A stretch of 16,837 nt of DNA from the NCBI GenBank assembly GCA_030836725.1, contig JAUPLV010000031.1, forward strand, positions 1-16,837, read 5' to 3'. This DNA is from Pseudomonadota bacterium (lineage in GTDB: Bacteria; Pseudomonadota; Gammaproteobacteria; Burkholderiales; Thiobacillaceae). This document shows positions 1-6,876 of this stretch, one piece after another. The position numbers and the translations under genes are program-made. The notes beneath the pieces are model-generated. The model was not told where the DNA came from, searched no databases, and was given only the letters and a program-made list of their open reading frames with translations. Within the stretch, counting starts at the first letter, position 1, and each line of letters begins with the position of its first letter.

Positions 1-1131
1 TGCGCCCACGCCATCGAGTTGGCCAGGGAAGCGAAAGCGACCTTTGTTCATCCCTACGACGATCCCGACGTGATTGCCGGGCAGGGCACGGTGGCGATGG
101 AACTGCTGCGCCAGCATCCTGGCCCGATCCATTCTGTTTACATCCCGGTAGGCGGCGGCGGTCTGATCGCCGGCATGGCGGCCTACATCAAGCGTTTGCG
201 CCCGGAAATCCGGATCGTCGGCGTCGAGCCGGAAGATGCCGACGCGATGGCGCGCTCGCTGTGCAAGGGCAAGCGCATCACGCTGCCGCGCGTGGGCATA
301 TTCGCCGACGGCGTGGCGGTGAAGACGGTCGGCAAGGAAACTTTCCGGCTGGCGCAGCTGTATGTCGACGAAATCATCCGCGTCAACAATGACGCCATCT
401 GCGCGGCAATCAAGGATGTATTCGAGGACACGCGCTCGATCCTGGAACCGGCCGGCGCCTTGTCGATCGCCGGGATGAAGGCCGCGATCGCGGGCGACAA
501 GCTCAAGGGCAAGACCCTGGTTGCGGTGGCGTCCGGCGCCAACATGAACTTCGACCGTTTGCGCTATATCGCCGAGCGCGCCGAACTGGGCGAGAAGCGC
601 GAGGCGGTGCTGGCGGTCACCATCCCCGAGACGCCGGGCAGCTTCAAGGCCTTTTGCGGCCTGTTGGGCGCGCGCAACATCACCGAATTCAACTACCGTT
701 ATTCGGATCCCAAAACGGCGCGGGTGTTCGTCGGACTCTCGGTGCCGGGGGCGGGCGAGAGCGGGCGCGTGGTCGAGTTGCTGCAGCGCCACGGGCTGGA
801 AGCGATTGACCTCACCGATAACGAGATGGCCAAGCTGCATATCCGCCATCTGGTCGGCGGACGTGCGCCAGAGGCGGTCAACGAAGTCCTGTACCGCTTC
901 GAATTTCCCGAGCGCCCGGGCGCGCTGATGCAGTTCTTGCAGAACATGAGCCGCGGCTGGAATATCAGCCTGTTCCACTATCGCAACCATGGTGCCGACT
1001 ACGGTCGCGTGCTGGTCGGCATTCAGGTGCCGGAAAAGGAAAAGCCCAGCTTCCAGAACTTCCTGGACGGGCTGGGCTACCGGTATTGGGACGAATCCCG
1101 CAACCCGGCCTACAAGCTGTTTCTCGCCTGA
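1..1131 (+). CDS. ilvA: Threonine ammonia-lyase (threonine deaminase), 5' truncated by window edge
   Basis: This is the PLP-dependent enzyme that deaminates L-threonine to 2-oxobutanoate, the first committed step of isoleucine synthesis in the cytoplasm. The reading frame is open from base 1, so the start and the PLP-lysine region lie to the left; 376 residues are present. The glycine-rich PLP-phosphate loop 'PVGGGGLIAGMA' is at about 137-184. The serine/threonine dehydratase core continues to 'ASGANMNFDRLR' (529-561). After it come two ACT-like regulatory repeats, each opening with a typical 'PE-x-PG' strand: 'IPETPGSFKAFCGLLG' (about 625-672) and 'FEFPERPGALMQFLQ' (about 898-942). Two such repeats mark the long, isoleucine-feedback-regulated biosynthetic form rather than the short catabolic TdcB form. 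The next gene is convergent, with only 7 bp between the stop codons. Identification is secure; allosteric behaviour is inferred from the family. Confidence 0.96.
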   Translation, partial: CAHAIELAREAKATFVHPYDDPDVIAGQGTVAMELLRQHPGPIHSVYIPVGGGGLIAGMAAYIKRLRPEIRIVGVEPEDADAMARSLCKGKRITLPRVGIFADGVAVKTVGKETFRLAQLYVDEIIRVNNDAICAAIKDVFEDTRSILEPAGALSIAGMKAAIAGDKLKGKTLVAVASGANMNFDRLRYIAERAELGEKREAVLAVTIPETPGSFKAFCGLLGARNITEFNYRYSDPKTARVFVGLSVPGAGESGRVVELLQRHGLEAIDLTDNEMAKLHIRHLVGGRAPEAVNEVLYRFEFPERPGALMQFLQNMSRGWNISLFHYRNHGADYGRVLVGIQVPEKEKPSFQNFLDGLGYRYWDESRNPAYKLFLA

Positions 1132-1138
1132 TCGAAGC

Positions 1139-1330
1139 TTACTTCTTCAGGCCGCGGGTGTTGATCCCGATCAGGCTGTAGGCGGGGCAGATTTTGAGCA
1201 GGCCGGTGGCAAGCGGCAGCACGCCGATCCAGGCCCATGCCGGACCGTCGAAAAAAGCCGCCCAGGCAATGAGGGCGGCGCCTGCAAGAATGCGGATGAT
1301 GCGGTCGATATTGCCGACGTTGGGATTCAT
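1139..1330 (-). CDS. DUF2892 (YgaP-like transmembrane) small inner-membrane protein
   Basis: A 63-residue protein of the DUF2892 family, the membrane module also found at the C-terminus of YgaP rhodaneses. It begins 'MNPNVGNIDRIIRILAG' and has two hydrophobic stretches, 'ILAGAALIAWAAFF' and 'AWAWIGVLPLATGLL'. It then has the family's 'CPAYSLIGINT' signature near the C-terminus. I chose the ATG at 1328-1330 over one eleven codons upstream because a strong AAGGAG (minus strand, over 1337-1342) sits six bases before it and the family normally starts MNxNxGxxDRxxR. It lies between ilvA (convergent) and slt (divergent) and is probably monocistronic. The function of stand-alone members is not known. 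Confidence 0.88.
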   Translation of the reverse strand: MNPNVGNIDRIIRILAGAALIAWAAFFDGPAWAWIGVLPLATGLLKICPAYSLIGINTRGLKK

Positions 1331-1363
1331 GGCGGACTCCTTGGAGGTGGGTAGGGACTTCAC

Positions 1364-1380
1364 ACTATAGCGCTATAGCG
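1364..1380 (-). promoter_or_regulatory. Palindrome / possible -10 region of the DUF2892 gene
   Basis: The intergenic region between the divergent DUF2892 and slt genes contains the 14-bp perfect palindrome CTATAGCGCTATAG (1365-1378). It can also be read as two tandem CTATAGCG units (1365-1380). Read on the minus strand, TATAGT (1364-1369) is one mismatch from a sigma-70 -10 hexamer and lies 34 bases before the DUF2892 start codon. I see no good -35 hexamer at 16-18 bp spacing, so this may be an operator rather than a promoter core. Confidence 0.3.
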
Positions 1381-1473
1381 CGCCCCGGCGTTTCGGACGC
1401 CGGCTGAACCGGATTGGCGCCATGGTGAATTTCGCTCAGGCGGTGCACGCTGGCCGCATGTTACCCTCGCATC

Positions 1474-3435
1474 ATGTTTCGAATCGTTGCTTTTTTATTG
1501 CTGGGCGTGCTGTTTGCCTCACCCCTGCGGGCCGCACCGGGGGATGCCGCCGTGCTCGATGCGCAGCAGGCGTTTGCCGCGCGCAAGCCGGCGAACCTGG
1601 AACGCGCCGCGCGCGATGTTCCGGCCGATCATGCGCTGTCCCCCTACGTCGAATACTGGCGCCTGATGCTGTCGGGCAGGGCCGATGATGCCCGCACCGC
1701 CGATTTCCTGGCGCGCTATCCCGGCAGCCGCCTGGCCGAGGATTTGCGCGCCGACTGGCTGAAATCGCTCGGCGCGCGCGAGGCGTGGCCGCTCTATCTG
1801 GCCGAATATCCGCGTCTGGCCAGGCCCGACGCGGCGCATCAATGCTATGCCTATCGCGCCGAATGGGCGCAGGGCAATCGCAGCCATCAGCGCGAGGCGC
1901 TTGCCTTGTGGTTCACCGGACGCGACTTGCCGTCGGCCTGCTCGCCCTTGTTCGAGCAGTTGACCGGAGCCGGGCTGCTCGGCCAGGAGGACGTCTGGCG
2001 GCGCATCCGGCTGGCGCTGGAGGCCGGCAACCCCAGCGTCGCCAGGGCGGTGTTCGCGGCCCTGCCCGCGGCGCAGCGTCCGGCAGCGGCCCTGCTCGAC
2101 CGGGCCAGCCGCGATCCGGCGCGCTTGCTCAACGCCGGCCAGCTTGATTTCGGCAAACGCGGCGACAGCGAAATCGCGCTCTTCGCGATCGACCAGCTGT
2201 CGAAACGAAGCTCCAGCGAGGCTGAAAAGGCGCTCAACAAGCATCTCGCGCGATTTGGTCCAGCCGAGGCCGGCGCCGCATGGGCGCGCCTTGCCACCGG
2301 GGCCGCGCGCCGTCATGAGGCCCATGCCCTGGCCTGGTTTCAGCAGGCCGGTGCAATCGCGGTCAACGATTTTCAGCGCGAATGGTGGGCGCGCGCCGCG
2401 CTGCGCGCCGGCGACTGGCCGGCCGTGCGGCGCGCGACCGAAAGCATGGGCGAAGCCGCCCGTACGCAGCCGGTCTGGCGTTACTGGCATGCGCGCGCCC
2501 TGCAGGCCGCCGGACAGCGCGTGGCGGCCAATGCGACTTTTCTGGAGCTGTCGCGCGAACATCACTACTACGGGCAACTGGCGCAGGAAGAACTCGGTCC
2601 GGTGGCGCAGGCGCCGGCCATCAATATCAAGATGGGCGGCGATGACGTGGCGGCGATAGCGCGCCAGCCTGGCATCGCGCGCGCGCAGGCCCTGTACGAT
2701 CTCGGGCTGCGCAGCGAAGCCATCAAGGAGTGGAACTGGTCGATCCGCGGATTTTCCGATGTGCAGTTGCTGGCCGCCGCCGAACTGGCGCGAAGCATGG
2801 AATGGTACGACCGCGCCATCAACACCGCCGAGCGCACCCGTGAACTGCACGATTTCGACTTGCGTTTTCTGGCGCCTTACCGTGAACAGGCGCGACAGGC
2901 AGCGCGCGAAAACGAGCTGGACGAAGCCTGGGTGTTCGGCCTGATGCGGCAGGAAAGCCGCTTCATCAATGTCGCGCGTTCCGGCGTTGGCGCATCCGGC
3001 CTGATGCAGATCATGCCGGCCACCGCGCGCTGGATCGCGAAGCGCCTTGGCATCCAGAGCTTCCATCCGAACGAGATGCAGGATCCGGCAAAAAACATCC
3101 AGTTCGGCGCGTATTACCTGAAGCATGTGCAGACCACGCTGGACGGTTCGCCGGTGCTCGCCACCGCCGCCTACAATGCCGGGCCGAGCCGCGCGCAACG
3201 CTGGCGCGATTCCCGGCCGATGGAGGCCGCGGTCTACATCGAATCGATCCCGTTTGCCGAGACGCGCGACTACGTCAAGAAGGTGATGAGCAACGCCATG
3301 TATTACGCCGCGCGCTTCGGCCAGCCCTCGGTGCTGTTGAAAGACCGGCTGGGGACGGTGCCGCCGCGTAAAGCCGCGGCGGATTCAGGATCCGGCCCTG
3401 ATACGGCGCAGGAATCCGGGCCCATTGACGAGTAG
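1474..3435 (+). CDS. slt: Soluble lytic murein transglycosylase (Slt family)
   Basis: This periplasmic enzyme cleaves the MurNAc-GlcNAc bond of peptidoglycan and forms 1,6-anhydro ends. The 653-residue product starts with a signal peptide (hydrophobic 'IVAFLLLGVLFAS', likely cleavage after 'LRA', about residue 20). A long alpha-helical superhelical region made of TPR-like helices follows (about 25-460), as in Slt70. The C-terminal SLT/lysozyme-like domain contains 'VFGLMRQESRF' with catalytic Glu494. It continues with 'GASGLMQIMPATA' and 'TAAYNAGPSRAQRWR', the three standard motifs of the family. The length matches Slt70 homologues. No Shine-Dalgarno is obvious before the ATG at 1474, but the signal peptide fixes the start. 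The C-terminal tail (about 625-653) is low-complexity and polar. Downstream genes run in the same direction with short gaps. Confidence 0.94.
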   Translation: MFRIVAFLLLGVLFASPLRAAPGDAAVLDAQQAFAARKPANLERAARDVPADHALSPYVEYWRLMLSGRADDARTADFLARYPGSRLAEDLRADWLKSLGAREAWPLYLAEYPRLARPDAAHQCYAYRAEWAQGNRSHQREALALWFTGRDLPSACSPLFEQLTGAGLLGQEDVWRRIRLALEAGNPSVARAVFAALPAAQRPAAALLDRASRDPARLLNAGQLDFGKRGDSEIALFAIDQLSKRSSSEAEKALNKHLARFGPAEAGAAWARLATGAARRHEAHALAWFQQAGAIAVNDFQREWWARAALRAGDWPAVRRATESMGEAARTQPVWRYWHARALQAAGQRVAANATFLELSREHHYYGQLAQEELGPVAQAPAINIKMGGDDVAAIARQPGIARAQALYDLGLRSEAIKEWNWSIRGFSDVQLLAAAELARSMEWYDRAINTAERTRELHDFDLRFLAPYREQARQAARENELDEAWVFGLMRQESRFINVARSGVGASGLMQIMPATARWIAKRLGIQSFHPNEMQDPAKNIQFGAYYLKHVQTTLDGSPVLATAAYNAGPSRAQRWRDSRPMEAAVYIESIPFAETRDYVKKVMSNAMYYAARFGQPSVLLKDRLGTVPPRKAAADSGSGPDTAQESGPIDE

Positions 3436-3507
3436 CCGGAAGGCGTCCATTTTTGAAGCATCCGGGCTAAAATCAACGCCGCCGCAAATTCCGAAGCAAA
3501 CCTCACC

Positions 3508-4545
3508 ATGAAGATTGAACGCATCTGTATCCTCGGCGGCTCCGGCTTTGTCGGCGCCCGCCTCGTCAGCCAGCTTGCCGCGCGCGGGCTCCAGGTGCGC
3601 GTGCTGAGCCATCGCCGCGAAATGGCACGGGAACTGATCCTGCTGCCCACGGTGGAAGTGATCGAGGCCAACGTGCACGACCAGCAGGAACTCATCCGCC
3701 ACTTCCGCGGCATGGATGCCGTCATCAACCTGGTCGGCATCCTGCACGAAGGCCGGGTCGGCCGGGTCGACCTGCCGAGCGCCCGGCGCGGCGATTTTCA
3801 GCGGGTTCACATCGAACTGCCGCGCAAGGTCATCCACGCCTGCGGCGAAGCGGGCGTGCGCCGTTTGCTGCACATGAGCGCGCTTGGCGCCCACCCGAAT
3901 TCGCGCTCGGCCTACCAGCGGTCCAAGGGCATTGCCGAAGCGCTGGTGCGCGAGGCCGGAATGCAGCATGTCGAGCATGAGAACTGGTATCTCAACGGCC
4001 CCAAGTTCATCCACGGTTATGGACTTAACGTCACGATCTTCCGCCCGTCGGTGATCTTCGGCCGCGGCGATTCCTTCCTGACGATGTTCGCCCGTCTGCT
4101 GAAGGTTTTCCCTGTGTTGCCTCTTGCCAGCGCCAACGCGCGCTTTGCGCCGGTGCATGTCGAGGATGTCGCGCGCGCCTTCGCCGACAGCCTCGACAAC
4201 CCCGCGACTTTCGGCCAGACCTACGATTTGTGCGGCCCCAGGACGTACAGCCTGCAGGAACTGGTGAGCTATGTGGGCGAGGTCATCGGCAAGCGGCGCA
4301 AGATCATCCCGCTGTGCGACAGGCTGTCCTATCTGCAGGCCTGGGCGATGGAGTTCAAGCCCGGCAAAAAGCTGATGACCCGCGACAATTACTACGCCAT
4401 GGGCGTCGACAACACCTGCACTGGCGACTGGCCTGCGGTGTTCGATTTCCAGCCGGTCACGCTGGAAGCCATCGCCCCCGAGTATCTTCGCGCCGACACG
4501 CCCCGCGCGCGCTACGAGGGCTATCGGGAGCACGCCCGCCGTTAA
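3508..4545 (+). CDS. NAD(P)-binding SDR, complex I NDUFA9-like family
   Basis: A 345-residue atypical short-chain dehydrogenase/reductase, related to the NDUFA9/39-kDa accessory subunit of mitochondrial complex I and to bacterial homologues. The N-terminal Rossmann motif GGSGFVG (residues 10-16) follows the first beta strand. 'GMDAVINLVGIL' gives the strand after the NAD-binding region. 'SALGAHPNSRSAYQRSKGIAE' holds a Y-x3-K pair at Tyr136/Lys140, as in extended SDRs. 'FRPSVIFGRGDSF' and 'APVHVEDVARAF' are typical of the substrate half. The gene lies 72 bp after slt and 18 bp before cca, the order commonly seen in betaproteobacteria. Bacterial members have no firmly known substrate; roles in redox sensing or quinone metabolism have been suggested, so I name the family only. 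The ATG at 3508 lies eight codons before the first Rossmann beta strand residue and fits the family. Confidence 0.88.
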   Translation: MKIERICILGGSGFVGARLVSQLAARGLQVRVLSHRREMARELILLPTVEVIEANVHDQQELIRHFRGMDAVINLVGILHEGRVGRVDLPSARRGDFQRVHIELPRKVIHACGEAGVRRLLHMSALGAHPNSRSAYQRSKGIAEALVREAGMQHVEHENWYLNGPKFIHGYGLNVTIFRPSVIFGRGDSFLTMFARLLKVFPVLPLASANARFAPVHVEDVARAFADSLDNPATFGQTYDLCGPRTYSLQELVSYVGEVIGKRRKIIPLCDRLSYLQAWAMEFKPGKKLMTRDNYYAMGVDNTCTGDWPAVFDFQPVTLEAIAPEYLRADTPRARYEGYREHARR

Positions 4546-4563
4546 GGGCCGCGCCGCGCCGCC

Positions 4564-5793
4564 ATGAAGATCTACACCGTCGGCGGCGCAGTACGTGACC
4601 AGCTCCTCGGCCTGCCGGTGGCCGACCGCGATTACGTCGTCGTCGGCGCCGCCCCGGACGACATGGTCGCGCTGGGCTATCAGCCAGTCGGCAAGGACTT
4701 CCCCGTCTTCCTGCATCCGCGTACCCACGAGGAATACGCGCTGGCGCGCACCGAGCGCAAGTCGGGCCATGGCTACAAGGGCTTCAAGGTGTACGCCGCG
4801 CCGGACGTCACGCTGGAAGAAGATCTGCGGCGCCGCGATCTCACCATCAACGCCATCGCCCAGGATGCGGATGGCGCCCTGATCGACCCGTATGGCGGCC
4901 AGCGCGATCTGGCCGCGCGGGTCTTCCGCCACGTCAGCGAGGCGTTTGCCGAAGACCCCGTACGGATATTGAGAGTGGCGCGCTTCGCCGCCCGTTTCAC
5001 CGATTTTTCGGTGGCGCCGGAAACCAGCGCGCTGATGCGGCGGATGGTCGACAGCGGCGAGATCGATGCGCTGGTGCCCGAGCGGGTGTGGCAGGAAGTC
5101 GCGCGCGGCCTGATGGAAGCGCAGCCCTCGCGCATGTTGCAGGTGCTGCGCGAGTGCGGCGCGCTGGCCCGGCTGTTTCCCGAAATCGATTGCCTGTTCG
5201 GCGTGCCGCAGCCGCCGCAGCATCACCCCGAAATCGACACCGGCGTTCACACCCTGCTGGTGATCGACTGGGCGGCACGGCAGGGGTTCAGCCTGCCGGT
5301 GCGATTCGCCGCGTTGACCCACGACCTCGGCAAGGGCGTCACCCCGCCCGAACTGTGGCCCAAGCACCATGGCCACGAAGCGAAAGGCGCCGAACGGGTG
5401 CGCGCCTTGAGCGAGCGCATCCGCGTGCCCGCCGACTGCCGCGACCTTGCTGTCGCGGTCGCGCGCGACCACGGCAACGTGCACCGCGCGCTGGAATTGC
5501 GGGCAGGAACCGTCGTCGAGCTGCTGGAACGGGTCGACGCCTTCCGCCGCCCCGAGCGCTTCGAGGATTTTCTGCTGGCGTGCGAATGCGACTTTCGCGG
5601 GCGGCCAGGCTATGAACCCCGCCCCTTCCCCGAGCCGGACTTCCTGCGGCAGGCGCTGCAGGCGGCGCAGGCCATCGATGCAGCCAAAGTGGCGCGCAAT
5701 GCCGATCCTGCGCGGATTCGGGAAGCCATTTTCCAGGCGCGGACGGCTGCGGTGGCGGCATGGCGCGATCACCTGCCGAAAGACAGGCCATAA
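4564..5793 (+). CDS. cca: CCA tRNA nucleotidyltransferase (multifunctional, HD domain)
   Basis: Adds or repairs the 3'-CCA end of tRNAs using CTP and ATP. The 409-residue length matches the class II enzyme of E. coli. The nucleotidyltransferase head has 'GGAVRD' (7-12) and the metal-binding pair Asp21/Asp23 in 'ADRDYVVVG'. It is followed by 'RRRDLTINAIA' and 'EDPVRILRVARFAARF', the nucleotide-recognition region. The C-terminal half has an HD phosphohydrolase domain with His253-Asp254 in 'LTHDLGKG' and a further 'KHHGHEAKGA'. This is the feature of multifunctional enterobacterial and betaproteobacterial enzymes, which add phosphatase and 2',3'-cyclic phosphodiesterase activities. No Shine-Dalgarno is visible before the ATG; the 18-bp spacing from the preceding SDR gene suggests co-transcription. 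The region downstream holds an intrinsic terminator. Confidence 0.96.
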   Translation: MKIYTVGGAVRDQLLGLPVADRDYVVVGAAPDDMVALGYQPVGKDFPVFLHPRTHEEYALARTERKSGHGYKGFKVYAAPDVTLEEDLRRRDLTINAIAQDADGALIDPYGGQRDLAARVFRHVSEAFAEDPVRILRVARFAARFTDFSVAPETSALMRRMVDSGEIDALVPERVWQEVARGLMEAQPSRMLQVLRECGALARLFPEIDCLFGVPQPPQHHPEIDTGVHTLLVIDWAARQGFSLPVRFAALTHDLGKGVTPPELWPKHHGHEAKGAERVRALSERIRVPADCRDLAVAVARDHGNVHRALELRAGTVVELLERVDAFRRPERFEDFLLACECDFRGRPGYEPRPFPEPDFLRQALQAAQAIDAAKVARNADPARIREAIFQARTAAVAAWRDHLPKDRP

Positions 5794-5810
5794 ATCGATT
5801 GCCGGGTTTC

Positions 5811-5829
5811 ACGGCACGGGCCGTTTTTT
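5811..5829 (+). terminator. Intrinsic terminator after cca
   Basis: Five-base-pair G+C-rich stem ACGGC/GCCGT (5811-5815 and 5820-5824) with a 4-nt loop, running directly into a T run (5824-5829). It lies 17 bp after the cca stop codon and would end the slt-SDR-cca transcript. Confidence 0.6.
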
Positions 5830-5868
5830 GGACCTCATGCCCGCACAACACCCGTCAGCCGGCCAGCG

Positions 5869-5886
5869 CCCGGTTGGTTCACCGGG
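5869..5886 (+). terminator. Second hairpin downstream of cca, possible backup terminator
   Basis: Perfect 6-bp inverted repeat CCCGGT/ACCGGG (5869-5874 and 5881-5886) with a 6-nt loop, followed by a T-rich but interrupted tract (5887-5900). It is weaker than the hairpin at 5811 because the T run is broken. It could equally belong to the upstream control region of the following lipoprotein gene. Confidence 0.3.
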
Positions 5887-5926
5887 TTATTTGAGTTTTT
5901 CCTGGCAATACATGGATTTTCTTGCG

Positions 5927-5943
5927 CTGATGACTAGCATCAG
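5927..5943. promoter_or_regulatory. Inverted repeat upstream of the lipoprotein gene (putative operator)
   Basis: CTGATG and CATCAG (5927-5932 and 5938-5943) form a perfect 6-bp inverted repeat around ACTAG. It lies 34 bp upstream of the ATG at 5978 and just before the Shine-Dalgarno. The arm length and spacing suit a dimeric regulator or a small leader hairpin. No regulator gene is nearby to assign. Confidence 0.25.
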
Positions 5944-5977
5944 ATGGTTGCACACCGATTTCCAAAAGGAGAAGCGT

Positions 5978-6394
5978 ATGAAATCCAGCCTGCTGCTTGT
6001 ATTGTTGGCCGCCAGCATGACGTCCGTTCTGGTCGGCTGCGAGAGTTATCCACGATACGGTGAGGTCGACGTTCGTGATCCGCATTACGCGGTGCGGGTG
6101 GTGTTTACCGATCATGACCGTCGTCTGATCAATGACTATTACGAACCACGCTACAGAAAACTGCCACCCGGTCAGGCCAAGCGGGATCGGCTTCCACCCG
6201 GCCATGCGTGGCGGGCGAGGCACAACCAGCCCATCCACGAGGATGCGCGCTGGCGTTACCTCCCCAATGAACTGGATCAACGCCTGTCGCGGCTGCCGTC
6301 CGAGTATGCGCGCGTGATTATCGGCACCGATGTGGTGATCATGAATGTCCGTACCCGGGTGGTGGTGGACATGCTCGAAGACATCACCGACTGA
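5978..6394 (+). CDS. Putative small lipoprotein, CigR/RcnB-like
   Basis: A 138-residue protein with a short signal sequence ending in a lipobox, 'LVGC', Cys21 being the predicted lipidation site. An outer-membrane or periplasmic-face location follows. The mature part is basic and proline-containing. 'YRKLPPGQAKRDRLPPGHAW' carries two 'LPPG' repeats, and the C-terminal module 'RLPSEYARVIIGTDVVIMN..TRVVVDML' resembles the RcnB/CigR-type fold, in which a short beta unit ends in 'VVxDxI'. In other bacteria, relatives are linked to metal homeostasis (RcnB) or virulence modulation (CigR). I do not assign either role here. The start is supported by an AAGGAG six bases upstream of the ATG. The gene follows two terminator-like hairpins, so it probably has its own promoter, and lies 34 bp before the archease gene. 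Confidence 0.72.
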   Translation: MKSSLLLVLLAASMTSVLVGCESYPRYGEVDVRDPHYAVRVVFTDHDRRLINDYYEPRYRKLPPGQAKRDRLPPGHAWRARHNQPIHEDARWRYLPNELDQRLSRLPSEYARVIIGTDVVIMNVRTRVVVDMLEDITD

Positions 6395-6428
6395 GCTGAA
6401 GCCTCAAGTCGCCCGGCCTATTTCGATA

Positions 6429-6875
6429 ATGCCTCGAACGGCCAAGTCCGATAGTGGCGGCGAGTACTGGGAGCACTTTCCGCATCAGGCCGACATGGGC
6501 GTGCGCGGTATCGGTCCCACCCGGGAGGCTGCCTTCGAACAGACCGCGCTGGCGATGACTGCCGTTGTTGTCGATCTTGCACGGGTGGTGCCCGCCAAGG
6601 CAGTCGATATCCGTTGCGAGGCGCCGGACGACGAACTGCTTCTGGTCGACTGGCTGAACGCACTGATATTGGAAATGGCGGTACGCCACATGCTGTTCAG
6701 CCGATTTGAAGTCAGCTTGAACGGGCAGGGGTTGAACGCCACTGCCTGGGGTGAGCCGGTAGACCTCGACAGGCATCAGCCGGCCGTCGAGATCAAGGGC
6801 GCCACCTACACCGAATTGAGCGTAAGCCGCGACGAAAGTGGTCAATGGGTGGCGCAATGCGTGGTGGACGTTTGA
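6429..6875 (+). CDS. Archease, activator of the RtcB RNA ligase
   Basis: A 148-residue archease-family protein. Archease promotes guanylylation and multiple turnover of the tRNA/RNA ligase RtcB. The family signature is present: 'EYWEHFPHQADMGVRGIG' near the N-terminus (the usual form is 'xHTADxGxxxxG'), 'AFEQTALAMTAVVVD', 'DDELLLVDWLNALI' in the middle, and 'VEIKGATYTEL' leading to the C-terminal '...WVAQCVVDV', which supplies the conserved terminal Asp. The first His-Thr of the common motif is His-Gln here, a mild deviation. I chose the ATG at 6429, which precedes the domain by about a dozen residues; no Shine-Dalgarno is visible. The stop codon is one base before the rtcB start codon, so the two genes are almost certainly translationally coupled. 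Confidence 0.92.
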   Translation: MPRTAKSDSGGEYWEHFPHQADMGVRGIGPTREAAFEQTALAMTAVVVDLARVVPAKAVDIRCEAPDDELLLVDWLNALILEMAVRHMLFSRFEVSLNGQGLNATAWGEPVDLDRHQPAVEIKGATYTELSVSRDESGQWVAQCVVDV

Positions 6876-6876
6876 G

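Noticed and set aside
1519..3198. 559-codon open frame on the minus strand opposite slt
   Set aside because: Shadow of the slt coding frame; no recognisable domain and Arg/Gly/Gln-rich composition typical of antisense frames.
3440..3507. Promoter with TAAAAT before the SDR gene
   Set aside because: TAAAAT is present, but the nearest TTGAAG is only 9 bp away and no proper -35 is found at 16-18 bp, so I did not list it.
3385..5772. 795-codon open frame on the minus strand
   Set aside because: It lies wholly opposite slt 3' end, the SDR gene and cca, all with unmistakable motifs. Long antisense frames are common in G+C-rich genes, and the translated product has low-information His/Gln/Arg/Asp-rich character.
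6345..6428. Earlier start for archease
   Set aside because: The extension overlaps the end of the lipoprotein gene and adds Trp/Pro-rich sequence absent from the archease domain.
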